The notes: generated from the sequence alone by a model not told the origin. 6,621 bases of DNA from JAJXWB01 sp036796555 (GCA_036796555.1 DAIRCS010000201.1:1-6621); one strand, 5' to 3'. Shown: positions 1 through 6,339, counted from the first letter of the stretch. A program made the numbers and translations.

Positions 1-17
1 GCGAGTTCAATGTGACA

Positions 18-62
18 GGCCCCGGCGCTTGCCCCCCAATTTGAGCGTCGGGGCCGCTTTTT
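18..62 (+). terminator. Rho-independent terminator of an upstream gene
   Basis: A 12-bp stem pairs GGCCCCGGCGCT (18-29) with AGCGTCGGGGCC (44-55), with one G-T wobble and a 14-nt loop. A run of five T (58-62) follows at once, the classic intrinsic terminator layout for plus-strand transcription. It probably ends a gene lying before the window. One frame has a stop at 13-15 just before the stem, but too little of it is visible to name a gene. Confidence 0.8.
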
Positions 63-126
63 ATCTCAAATGTCAGATACTTGCGCCGCCACGTTAACCT
101 TGTCGGCGGTTCACGCTCATATCGGC

Positions 127-155
127 TTGATAGGAACATAAGATGAACATATAGT
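127..155 (+). promoter_or_regulatory. Sigma-70-type promoter for the small ORF and probably dnaE
   Basis: TTGATA (127-132) and TATAGT (150-155) are separated by exactly 17 nt. Each hexamer matches five of six consensus positions. Transcription would start near 162, about 25 nt before the small ORF at 187 and just ahead of its Shine-Dalgarno. No better promoter was found between 286 and 368 (a TTGGCG at 309 has no acceptable -10), so this one may also drive dnaE. Confidence 0.65.
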
Positions 156-186
156 GTCTGAAGCGAGGACAATTGGGGAGGCGGAT

Positions 187-285
187 ATGCGGGCGGCAGT
201 AGGCGATATCGTCGAGATTCTGGCTATCGGCCTGTTCGTGGCGGGCATCGGCGCCGTCGGCGCGGCGCTGCACGCGGTGGCTTGA
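187..285 (+). CDS. Small hydrophobic single-span protein (32 aa), unknown function
   Basis: I do not recognise this ORF. It begins with ATG five nt after a very strong Shine-Dalgarno (GGGGAGG, 175-181), itself just downstream of a good promoter, so translation is well supported despite the small size. The 32-residue product starts MRAAVGDIVEIL. It then has one continuous hydrophobic stretch (about residues 8-28) rich in Gly and Ala, with G15, G20, G22 and G25 spaced as in packed transmembrane helices. There is no cysteine and only one basic residue at the N-terminus (R2). It would most likely sit in the inner membrane. The stop lies 83 nt before the dnaE start, so it could be a free-standing small membrane protein or a leader peptide on the dnaE transcript. 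The evidence is signal-based only; no homology is claimed. Confidence 0.55.
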   Translation: MRAAVGDIVEILAIGLFVAGIGAVGAALHAVA

Positions 286-348
286 CGGCGGTGGGGACAG
301 AGGGCGGGTTGGCGCTTCAACGTCGCCGCGACTCTCCTTAAAGTTCGA

Positions 349-363
349 CCTCCGCTGCGGAGG
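349..363 (+). promoter_or_regulatory. Hairpin containing the dnaE Shine-Dalgarno
   Basis: CCTCCG (349-354) and CGGAGG (358-363) form a perfect 6-bp stem with a CTG loop. The 3' arm is the dnaE ribosome binding site: GGAGG at 359-363 is five nt before the TTG at 369, and this spacing is what fixes that start. If the stem forms, the site is masked by an upstream anti-Shine-Dalgarno. Ribosome loading would then depend on unfolding or on ribosomes arriving from the small ORF upstream. Confidence 0.5.
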
Positions 364-368
364 CCGTC

Positions 369-3300
369 TTGGATATTTGTCGCGACGTCGGTTTCGTGCA
401 TCTGCACGTCCATTCGTCCTATTCGCTGCGCGAAGGCGCGCTGACCATCGGCAAGCTGGCCAAGCTGGCGGTGGCCGACGATCAGCCGGCGCTCGCGATC
501 ACCGACACCAACAACCTCTTCGGCGCGCTCGAATTTTCCGAGAAGCTGGCGAAAGAGGGCGTGCAGCCGATCGTCGGCGCGCAGCTCGCCGTCGATTTCG
601 GCGACCGGCCGGCGCCGACCAACGGGCTGGAACTGCCGACGGCCGGCAATGGCGGGCTCGTTCTGATCGCCCGCAACGAGGCCGGATACGAATCCTTGAT
701 GCGGCTCGTCAGCCGCGCCTGGCTCCAGACCGAGGCGAACGGCGAGCCGCGGGCGCTTTTTTCCGCGCTCGCCGAAGACGCAGCCGGCCTGATCGCGCTG
801 ACGGGCGGACCTTCAGGACCGATCGACAGTCTCGTTCGCGAAGGACCGGCCGATCTCGCCCGCGCCCGCCTCGATCGCCTGCGCGAGGCCTTCGGCGACC
901 GCCTTTACGTCGAGCTGCAGCGCCACAACGACGAGGCCGAACGCGAGACCGAGCGCTACCTGCGCGACATGGCCTACCGCGCCGCGCTGCCGCTGGTGGC
1001 GACCAACGAACCCTATTTCGCCGCCCGTTCCGATTTCGAGGCGCATGAGGCGCTGCTCTGCATTTCCGACGGCTCGTCGCTGGAGAACGACGCGCGCCGC
1101 CGCCTGACGGCGGAGCACCGCTTCAAGACCCGCGCCGAAATGCGCGCGCTCTTCGCCGATCTGCCTGAGGCGACCGACAATTCCGTCGCCATCGCTCTGC
1201 GCTGCGCCTATCGGCCGAGGACCCGCAAGCCGATCCTGCCGCGCTTCACCACCGACGAGACGGCCGGCGCCGACGCCGAGGCCGCGGAGGCGAAGGAATT
1301 GCGCCGGCAGGCGGAGGAGGGGCTGAAGGCCCGGCTCGCCGCCCATCCGCCCGCGCATGATTTCACGGTCGCCGACTACGAGGCGCGGCTCGCCTTCGAG
1401 CTCGATGTCATCGAGAAGATGAAATTTCCCGGCTACTTCCTGATTGTCGCGGATTTCATCAAATGGGCGAAGGAACAGGGCATTCCGGTGGGCCCGGGCC
1501 GCGGCTCGGGCGCGGGCTCGCTGGTCGCCTACGCCCTCACCATCACCGACCTCGATCCCATGCGCTTCGCGCTGCTGTTCGAGCGCTTCCTCAATCCCGA
1601 GCGCGTGTCGATGCCGGACTTCGACATCGACTTCTGCCAGAGCCGGCGCGACGAGGTGATCGCCTATGTCCAGCGCCGGTACGGCGCCGACCGCGTGGCG
1701 CAGATCATCACCTTCGGCTCGTTTCTCGCGCGCGGCGTGCTGCGCAATGTCGGGCGCGTCCTGTCCATGCCGCTGGGGCAGGTCGACCGTCTCGCCAAGC
1801 TCATCCCGCAGAACCCGGCCAAGCCCGTCACGCTGAAGGAGGCGATCGCCGGCGAGCCGCGCCTGAAGGAGGCGGCCGACAGCGATTCGCAGGTGGCGCG
1901 CCTGCTCGAGATCGCCGAAAAGCTCGAAGGCCTCTATTCCAACGCCTCGACCCATGCGGCGGGCGTCGTCATCGGCGACAGGCCGCTGCACGAGCTCGTG
2001 CCGCTCTATCGCGATCCGAAATCCGACATGCCCGCGACCCAGTTCAACATGAAATGGGTCGAGCCGGCGGGCCTGGTGAAATTCGATTTTCTCGGCCTCA
2101 AGACCCTGACGACCCTCTCGACCACCGTCGCGCTCCTGCAACAGCGCGGGATCGAGATCGACCTGTCGAAAATCCCGCTCGACGACAAGAAGACCTACGA
2201 AATGCTCGGGCGCGGCGAGACGATCGGCGTGTTCCAGCTTGAAAGCGCGGGCATGCGCAAGGCGCTTGTCGAAATGTGCGCCGACCGGTTCGAGGACATC
2301 ATCGCGCTGGTCGCGCTCTACCGCCCGGGCCCGATGGCCAACATCCCCACCTATTGCGCGGTCAAGCTAGGCGAGCAGGACGCCGACTATATTCACCCGA
2401 AGATCGAGCACATCCTGAAGGAGACGTTCGGCGTCATCATCTATCAGGAACAGGTGATGCAGATCGCGCAGGTTCTGTCGGGCTATTCGCTCGGCGAGGC
2501 CGACATGCTGCGCCGCGCGATGGGCAAGAAGATCAAGGCGGAGATGGACGCGCAGCGCGCGCGCTTCGTTTCGGGCGCGGTCGAGCGCGGGCTCACGCAG
2601 ACCAAGGCGGACGAGATTTTCGACCTGCTCGCCAAATTCGCCGACTACGGCTTCAACAAGAGCCATGCGGCGGCCTATGCGCTGATCGCCTACCAGACCG
2701 CCTGGTTCAAGGCCAATCATCCCGTCGAATTCCTGGCGGCGTCGATGACGCTCGACAAGGGCAACACCGACAAGCTCGCCGAATTCCGCAACGAGGCGCG
2801 CCGCCTGAAGATCCGCGTCGATGCGCCCTCCATTATCCATTCCGGCGTCGATTTCGACGTGCGCGAGAAGCAGGACGACACCGGCGCCGCGCTCTCGATC
2901 CGCTACGCGCTCTCGGCTGTGAAGGGCGTCGGCGAGGGACAGGCCGAAGCGCTCGTCCGCGCGCGCAAATCGCACGCCTTCCGTTCGCTCGGCGACATAG
3001 CCGCCGCCATCTCGCCGCGCGAGGTCAACAAGAAGGTGCTGGAGAGCCTGGCGGCCGCGGGCGCCTTCGATGAACTCGAACCCGACCGCGCCCGCGCTTT
3101 CGCCGCGGTCGAGGCGATCCTCGCGACCGCCAACCGCATGGAGGACGAACGCGAACGCGGGCAGAGCGCGCTGTTCGGCGCAGGCGGCGCCGAACCCTTT
3201 GTCACGCCGAAAGCGCAGGCCTGGGCGGCGGCGGAAAAGCTGAAGCGCGAATTCGACGCCGTGGGCTTCTTCCTGTCCGGCCACCCCCTCGACGCCTACG

Positions 3301-3845
3301 AGAGCGTCCTCGCAAAGTTGCGCGTGCAGCCCTATGCGGAATTCGCGCGCGCGGTGAAGAAGGGCGCTTCAGCGGGGCGCCTCGCCGCCGCCGTTCTCGA
3401 CCGCACCGAGCGCCGCACCAAGACCGGCAACAAGATGGGCATCGTGCAATTGTCCGACGCCTCGGGCCAGTACGAGGCGATCCTGTTCTCGGAGGGCCTC
3501 AATCTCTATCGCGATCTTCTGGAGAAGGGCGCGTGCCTGCTCGTCAACATGCAGGCGCATGTGGAAGGCGAAGACATTCGCGCGAGAATCGTGTCTGTCG
3601 AGCCGCTCGACCAGGCGGCGGCGCGCATCCAGAAGGGCCTGCGCATCTTCCTGCGCGATCCCGCGCCGTTGCCCTCGATCGAGCAGCGCCTGAAGGGCAG
3701 GGGCGAGGGCGACGTCTCGCTCGTGCTGCTGCGCGGCGCGGGCGAGGAGGTGGAAGTGAAACTGCCGGGCAAGTTCCCGGTCAACGCCGCGATCGCCGGC
3801 GCGCTGAAGGCGATACCGGGAATCGTGGCGGTGGAACATGTGTAG
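369..3845 (+). CDS. dnaE: DNA polymerase III alpha subunit (replicative DnaE1)
   Basis: This is the catalytic subunit of the chromosomal replicase, extending DNA from dNTPs within the cytoplasmic holoenzyme. At 1158 aa it is close to the ~1160 of E. coli DnaE. In order: an N-terminal PHP domain (HLHVHSSYS, 11-19); the polymerase motif PVGPGRGSGAGS (from 373); the palm motif MPDFDIDF (415-422) with catalytic D419 and D421; the third catalytic Asp, D573, in VKFDFLGL; a helix-hairpin-helix around VKGVGEG (851-857); a beta-clamp-binding motif QSALF (932-936); an OB fold (about 999-1080); and a C-terminal tau-binding-type tail. The length and the HLHVHSSYS start argue against the error-prone DnaE2/ImuC. 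The PHP metal site looks degenerate (T47 and Q72 where active homologues have His and Glu), so proofreading presumably depends on a separate DnaQ. The start is TTG, supported by GGAGG five nt upstream; the next candidate, GTG at residue 10, would crowd the PHP motif. Confidence 0.97.
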   Translation: MDICRDVGFVHLHVHSSYSLREGALTIGKLAKLAVADDQPALAITDTNNLFGALEFSEKLAKEGVQPIVGAQLAVDFGDRPAPTNGLELPTAGNGGLVLIARNEAGYESLMRLVSRAWLQTEANGEPRALFSALAEDAAGLIALTGGPSGPIDSLVREGPADLARARLDRLREAFGDRLYVELQRHNDEAERETERYLRDMAYRAALPLVATNEPYFAARSDFEAHEALLCISDGSSLENDARRRLTAEHRFKTRAEMRALFADLPEATDNSVAIALRCAYRPRTRKPILPRFTTDETAGADAEAAEAKELRRQAEEGLKARLAAHPPAHDFTVADYEARLAFELDVIEKMKFPGYFLIVADFIKWAKEQGIPVGPGRGSGAGSLVAYALTITDLDPMRFALLFERFLNPERVSMPDFDIDFCQSRRDEVIAYVQRRYGADRVAQIITFGSFLARGVLRNVGRVLSMPLGQVDRLAKLIPQNPAKPVTLKEAIAGEPRLKEAADSDSQVARLLEIAEKLEGLYSNASTHAAGVVIGDRPLHELVPLYRDPKSDMPATQFNMKWVEPAGLVKFDFLGLKTLTTLSTTVALLQQRGIEIDLSKIPLDDKKTYEMLGRGETIGVFQLESAGMRKALVEMCADRFEDIIALVALYRPGPMANIPTYCAVKLGEQDADYIHPKIEHILKETFGVIIYQEQVMQIAQVLSGYSLGEADMLRRAMGKKIKAEMDAQRARFVSGAVERGLTQTKADEIFDLLAKFADYGFNKSHAAAYALIAYQTAWFKANHPVEFLAASMTLDKGNTDKLAEFRNEARRLKIRVDAPSIIHSGVDFDVREKQDDTGAALSIRYALSAVKGVGEGQAEALVRARKSHAFRSLGDIAAAISPREVNKKVLESLAAAGAFDELEPDRARAFAAVEAILATANRMEDERERGQSALFGAGGAEPFVTPKAQAWAAAEKLKREFDAVGFFLSGHPLDAYESVLAKLRVQPYAEFARAVKKGASAGRLAAAVLDRTERRTKTGNKMGIVQLSDASGQYEAILFSEGLNLYRDLLEKGACLLVNMQAHVEGEDIRARIVSVEPLDQAAARIQKGLRIFLRDPAPLPSIEQRLKGRGEGDVSLVLLRGAGEEVEVKLPGKFPVNAAIAGALKAIPGIVAVEHV

Positions 3846-3863
3846 CGATTGGCCGGCGCGATT

Positions 3864-3967
3864 CCCTCTCCCCGCATGAGCGGGGAGAGGGTTAGGGTGA
3901 GGGGCCGATCCGCGCAGCGCACGTCGGGCCCCTCACCCCGGCCCTCTCCCCGTAAACGGGGAGAGGG
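3864..3967. repeat. Inverted pair of REP-like palindromes between convergent genes
   Basis: Copy A (3864-3906) is a perfect 12-bp stem, CCCTCTCCCCGC / GCGGGGAGAGGG with an ATGA loop, followed by a tail. Copy B (3927-3967) is the same unit reversed: a perfect 12-bp stem CCCTCTCCCCGT / ACGGGGAGAGGG with an AA loop. The tails also pair perfectly over 12 bp (GGGTGAGGGGCC, 3895-3906, with GGCCCCTCACCC, 3927-3938), enclosing a 20-nt centre. The whole can fold as three stems or as one long arm. The sequence type recalls dispersed extragenic repeats in many GC-rich proteobacteria, and the inverted doublet resembles a REPIN. It begins 18 nt after the dnaE stop and overlaps the end of sohB. It lacks a T-tract, so it is not a textbook terminator, but its stems may stop or protect both convergent transcripts. 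Confidence 0.85.
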
Positions 3968-4952
3968 AGAAAAGGTCTCGCGCCATCGCCGCCGCCTCCC
4001 CCAGGCGCCCGAACAACACCTTCGCCAGCGTCTTCCTCTCCGGCGCGTCGATGGCGAACAGCCGCGCCTTGCCACGCTGGCTCATCAGATATTCGTCGGA
4101 CGTCGTGATCGCGTCGATCAGCCCGAGCTTCAGCGCGTCGGTCGCATACCAATAGTCGCCGTCGCCGACGGTTTCGACATTCAGCGTCGGCCGGTTCTCG
4201 CGCACGAAATCCTTGAAGGCGACATGTGTCTCCTCGAGCTTGTGCTTGAAATGCTCGCGGCCTTCGTCCGATATCGGCGCCAGCACGGAGATCGGACGCT
4301 TGTATTCGCCGGCCGTCATCTCTTCGTAATCGACGTCGATCTTCTTCAGCAGCCGGTTGACGTTCGGAACCTGCGCGACGACGCCGATCGAGCCGACGAC
4401 CGCAAAGGGCGCGGCGACGATGCGATTGGCGACGACGGCCATCATGTAGCCGCCGCTCGCCGCCACCTGATCGACGCAGGCCGTCAGCTCCACGCCCGCG
4501 CGCCGCACGCGCTGCATTTGCGCCGCCATCAGCCCGTAGGCGGACACCAGCCCGCCCGGCGACTGGATGGTGACGACGATCTCGTCCTTGCCCGGCCGCG
4601 CCGCCATCAGCGCCGCCGTGATTTTTCGCGCGAAGGCCGTATGGCCGCTCGCCATCGGGTCGCCCTTGAAGACGACGAGATAGACGCGCCTGGCCGCGTC
4701 GTCCTTCAGTTTCGCGGCTTTCCTGCGCTCCTTGAGAAAGGCCTTCGCTCCCTTCGCGCCACCGGTGGCGCCGCGAATTTGCGCTTCCATCAGATCGAAG
4801 CGCTCGTCGAGGCTCGTGACTTTCACCTCGTCCTCGCGGCGCCGCTGCGCGCGGGCGCCGACGATGATCGGAATGACGAGAACGATCGCGATCATGGCGG
4901 CGATCCACAGGGATCTGAGCGCGAAACCTCCGAAATCGATCCAGAAATGCAT
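3933..4952 (-). CDS. sohB: SohB-like S49 family membrane serine peptidase
   Basis: A membrane-anchored peptidase of the S49 (SppA/SohB) family. E. coli SohB was found as a multicopy suppressor of a degP/htrA defect, which suggests a role in envelope protein turnover; the substrate is unknown. The 339-aa product has one N-terminal transmembrane segment (about 11-33), a basic linker (36-90), then the S49 core. SPGG is at 131-134, the nucleophile is S166 in VAASGGYMM, and the general base is K218 in AGEYKR. The 52-residue spacing equals that of SohB (S178/K230), and VGSIGVVAQVPN is strongly SohB-like. Length matches E. coli SohB (349) rather than the long double-domain SppA. The ATG at 4952 keeps the anchor, but no clear Shine-Dalgarno precedes it. 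A possible -10 (TCTAAT on the minus strand, 4988-4993) lacks a convincing -35. The last ~11 residues (SLSPFTGRGPG) and the stop are encoded by the palindromic repeat. The gene is convergent with dnaE. Confidence 0.9.
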   Translation of the reverse strand: MHFWIDFGGFALRSLWIAAMIAIVLVIPIIVGARAQRRREDEVKVTSLDERFDLMEAQIRGATGGAKGAKAFLKERRKAAKLKDDAARRVYLVVFKGDPMASGHTAFARKITAALMAARPGKDEIVVTIQSPGGLVSAYGLMAAQMQRVRRAGVELTACVDQVAASGGYMMAVVANRIVAAPFAVVGSIGVVAQVPNVNRLLKKIDVDYEEMTAGEYKRPISVLAPISDEGREHFKHKLEETHVAFKDFVRENRPTLNVETVGDGDYWYATDALKLGLIDAITTSDEYLMSQRGKARLFAIDAPERKTLAKVLFGRLGEAAAMARDLFSLSPFTGRGPG

Positions 4953-5040
4953 TGCGGACTCGGCTGGCGTGAGCAGGGCGGGAGAGGATTAGATAGGGGC
5001 TTCACGCCATCTTTGCGAGCGCAGCGCCAACCGCCGCAAC

Positions 5041-5110
5041 TGTCACCCCGGCCGCAGCGAAGCGGAGAGCCGGGGTCCAGAATCGGATCCGCGTGCTGGG
5101 CCCCTGTATC
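5041..5110. repeat. Left half of an interrupted palindromic extragenic repeat
   Basis: TGTCACCCCGG (5041-5051) is an exact reverse complement of CCGGGGTGACA at 6253-6263, on the far side of the IS element. Within this half, ACCCCGGC (5045-5052) pairs with GCCGGGGT (5069-5076). A competing 9-bp stem joins 5072-5080 to 5096-5104. The sequence resembles a dispersed alphaproteobacterial extragenic repeat. The short stretch between it and sohB (4953-5040) shows no gene. The right edge is placed where the IS seems to begin and is uncertain by a few bases. Confidence 0.7.
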
Positions 5111-5272
5111 TTGGTTCAGTCACTGTCATAGTGGCTTCGGCGGGGTAGCTCGTTGGGTCCCCGGTCCGCCAAGGCCGTGAGTCCGGCGCGGGCGCGTCCG
5201 CTGGATTGCCCTTGATCGAACAGTCGCTCGGGCGTCGCCAAGGGCCGACAGCCCGCATACAGGTCCGATCCC
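5111..5272 (+). ncRNA. Candidate bridge RNA of the IS110 element
   Basis: The left non-coding end folds on inspection into three modules. A 5' stem-loop pairs AGTCACT (5118-5124) with AGTGGCT (5130-5136). A long loop is closed by 5136-5144 with 5197-5205 (nine pairs, including G-T wobbles). A second loop is closed by GCCCTT (5208-5213) with AAGGGC (5240-5245). This matches the 5' hairpin, target-binding loop and donor-binding loop order of known bridge RNAs. Candidate guides: TCCGGCG (5182-5188) is complementary to the right flank CGCCGGA (6231-6237); TGGGTCCCC (5154-5162) resembles the left flank TGGGCCCCT (5097-5105); ACAGTCGC (5220-5227) equals the right junction (6226-6233); CCAAG (5238-5242) complements the left end CTTGG (5110-5114). 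RNA limits are unknown, and a competing pairing (5139-5143 with 5166-5170) exists. Confidence 0.55.
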
Positions 5273-6217
5273 ATGCAACACGTTGTCGTGGCCGGAATCG
5301 ACGCCGGCCAGCGCTTCCTCGACCTCGGCCTTGCGCCGTCCGGACAGACCTTCCGGTTCGCCAACACCGACGAGGATATCGCCCGCCTCGTCGCCCGTCT
5401 CCTCGAAAGCCGCGTCGCGCGCGTCGTTCTCGAGGCCGTCGGCTCCTATGCAGCTTCGCTGGTCGCCGCGCTCGTCGACGCCGGGCTCGCGGTGGGCATC
5501 GTCAATCCGCGTCGCATCAAGGCCTTCCGCGACGCCGAAGGACGGCGCGCCAAGACCGACAGACTGGACGCCCAGCTCATTGCGCGCTTCGCTCTTGTCA
5601 TGGCAGACGCGGTTCGCCCCATCCCCGACCGACAGGCCCAGAGCCTGCGGGCTCTGTCCACGCGCAGGCGTCAGCTCACCGAACTGATCGCCATGGAAAA
5701 GACCCGCCTGAAACAGGCGCGCGAACCCAGCGTCCTGGCCAGCCACAGGACCGCCATCGCGGCGCTGGCCGAAGCCTGCCGGACGATCGAAGCGGAGATT
5801 GCAACGCGCATCGCCGATTGTCAGGAGCGCAGCCGCGCGCGCGAACTCCTGACCTCGATCCCGGGCGTCGGCGAGCGCGTCGCCGCCATTTTGATCGCCG
5901 AATTGCCCGAACTCGGCCATCGCGATCGCAAGACGATCGCCAGCCTGGCCGGCCTTGCCCCTCACGTGACCCAGTCCGGCAACGCCCCGCCGCGCGCAGC
6001 CATTGCTGGCGGCAGACCCTGCGTGCGCGCCGCCCTCTACATGAGCGCCCTTGTCGCCGTACGTCACGATCCCGCGCAAAAGGCCGTCTACGCCGCCCTG
6101 CGAAGCCAGGGCAAACCTGCAAAGGTAGCCTTGGTCGCCGTCGCACGAAGAATACTGGTCACCGCCAATGCGATCATAAAAACAAGATCGCCCTACAAAC
6201 CCACATCCCCGGCTTGA
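5273..6217 (+). CDS. IS110-family recombinase (DEDD/serine transposase)
   Basis: This is the element's own recombinase, which excises and integrates the DNA with strand choice guided by a bridge RNA in characterised relatives. The 314-aa protein has both family domains. The N-terminal RuvC-like DEDD domain has D10 in AGIDAG, E54 in VLEAVGSY, and D96 and D99 in AKTDRLDA, close to D11/E60/D102/D105 of IS621. A coiled, basic middle (about 120-190) leads to SIPGVG (195-200). The C-terminal Tnp domain has the motif IASLAGLAP (222-230), the likely catalytic S235 in QSG, and GGRPCVRAALYM (246-257). All key residues are present with no frameshift. The ATG at 5273 has only a weak AGG (5261-5263) before it, and the start follows directly on the candidate guide RNA, so leader and gene probably share a transcript. 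The stop lies ~12 nt from the right end. Confidence 0.93.
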   Translation: MQHVVVAGIDAGQRFLDLGLAPSGQTFRFANTDEDIARLVARLLESRVARVVLEAVGSYAASLVAALVDAGLAVGIVNPRRIKAFRDAEGRRAKTDRLDAQLIARFALVMADAVRPIPDRQAQSLRALSTRRRQLTELIAMEKTRLKQAREPSVLASHRTAIAALAEACRTIEAEIATRIADCQERSRARELLTSIPGVGERVAAILIAELPELGHRDRKTIASLAGLAPHVTQSGNAPPRAAIAGGRPCVRAALYMSALVAVRHDPAQKAVYAALRSQGKPAKVALVAVARRILVTANAIIKTRSPYKPTSPA

Positions 6218-6230
6218 CACCAAAGACAGT

Positions 6231-6263
6231 CGCCGGATCAGCCTTCGGCTGTCCGGGGTGACA
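6231..6263. repeat. Right half of the interrupted palindromic repeat
   Basis: CAGCC (6239-6243) pairs with GGCTG (6247-6251) around TTC. The stem continues with CCGGA (6233-6237) against TCCGG (6252-6256), bulging T6238. The end CCGGGGTGACA (6253-6263) mirrors 5041-5051 exactly. Joined to 5041-5110 it would make a repeat of roughly 100 bp carrying two hairpins. It may also act as a transcription barrier downstream of the recombinase gene. Confidence 0.7.
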
Positions 6264-6287
6264 TGGGTGGTCTGTGACACGCGCGCG

Positions 6288-6315
6288 TTGCGCCCTGCGC
6301 CCGGCGTCGTATCAT
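6288..6315 (+). promoter_or_regulatory. Candidate promoter for the acyl-CoA dehydrogenase gene
   Basis: TTGCGC (6288-6293) and TATCAT (6310-6315) are 16 nt apart. The -10 matches five of six consensus bases; the -35 matches only three. Transcription would begin near 6322, leaving a ~20-nt leader with the Shine-Dalgarno. The promoter lies outside the IS, on native flanking DNA. Confidence 0.4.
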
Positions 6316-6339
6316 CCTCCCAAAAATCCCCGGGAGGAT
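6314..6339 (+). promoter_or_regulatory. Hairpin containing the acyl-CoA dehydrogenase Shine-Dalgarno
   Basis: ATCCTCCC (6314-6321) and GGGAGGAT (6332-6339) form a perfect 8-bp stem with a 10-nt loop. The 3' arm holds GGAGG (6333-6337), four nt before the ATG at 6342. The 5' arm overlaps the candidate -10 element. It would therefore be absent from RNA started at about 6322 but present in transcripts arriving from upstream. Confidence 0.45.

Larger units (their letters stand above)
5111..6229 (+). mobile_element. Complete IS110-family insertion sequence (~1.12 kb)
   Basis: One intact recombinase gene is preceded by ~160 nt of structured non-coding DNA and followed by only ~12 nt before the right end. 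A long left non-coding end is the layout of the IS110 group; the IS1111 group carries its RNA on the right. The ends are inferred from where the interrupted flanking repeat stops and resumes. A TC dinucleotide is present at both junctions (5109-5110 and 6230-6231), giving an element of 5111-6229. A shared GT (5106-5107 and 6229-6230) would give 5108-6228. Only an imperfect inverted match is seen near the ends (5104-5115 with 6219-6229), and there is no longer target duplication, as expected for this family. The recombinase looks intact, so the element could be active. Confidence 0.8.

Noticed and set aside
1..15. End of an upstream CDS (stop at 13-15)
   Set aside because: Only four codons would be visible and other frames are also open. 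The terminator suggests a gene before it, but the frame cannot be chosen.
309..343. Separate dnaE promoter (TTGGCG with TTAAAG)
   Set aside because: The spacing is 23 nt, and no -10-like hexamer occurs at 16-18 nt.
813..2141. 442-codon minus-strand open frame inside dnaE
   Set aside because: It is the antisense of conserved polymerase codons in a very GC-rich gene. The translation is low-complexity and rich in Arg, Gly, Glu and Ala, with no recognisable domain or credible ribosome site.
2367..3284. 305-codon minus-strand open frame inside dnaE
   Set aside because: Same artefact of high GC; it overlaps conserved dnaE sequence throughout.
3864..3967. CRISPR array or bridge to another mobile element
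   Set aside because: There are only two units, in opposite orientation, with no regular spacers. It is a REP-like doublet, not an array.
4970..5035. sohB promoter on the minus strand
   Set aside because: TCTAAT is a fair -10, but no -35 stands at a workable distance, so it is mentioned only within the gene entry.
3849..5180. 443-codon plus-strand open frame opposite sohB
   Set aside because: It runs through both palindromic repeats, and its opposite strand encodes a clear SohB with catalytic residues. The translation resembles nothing.
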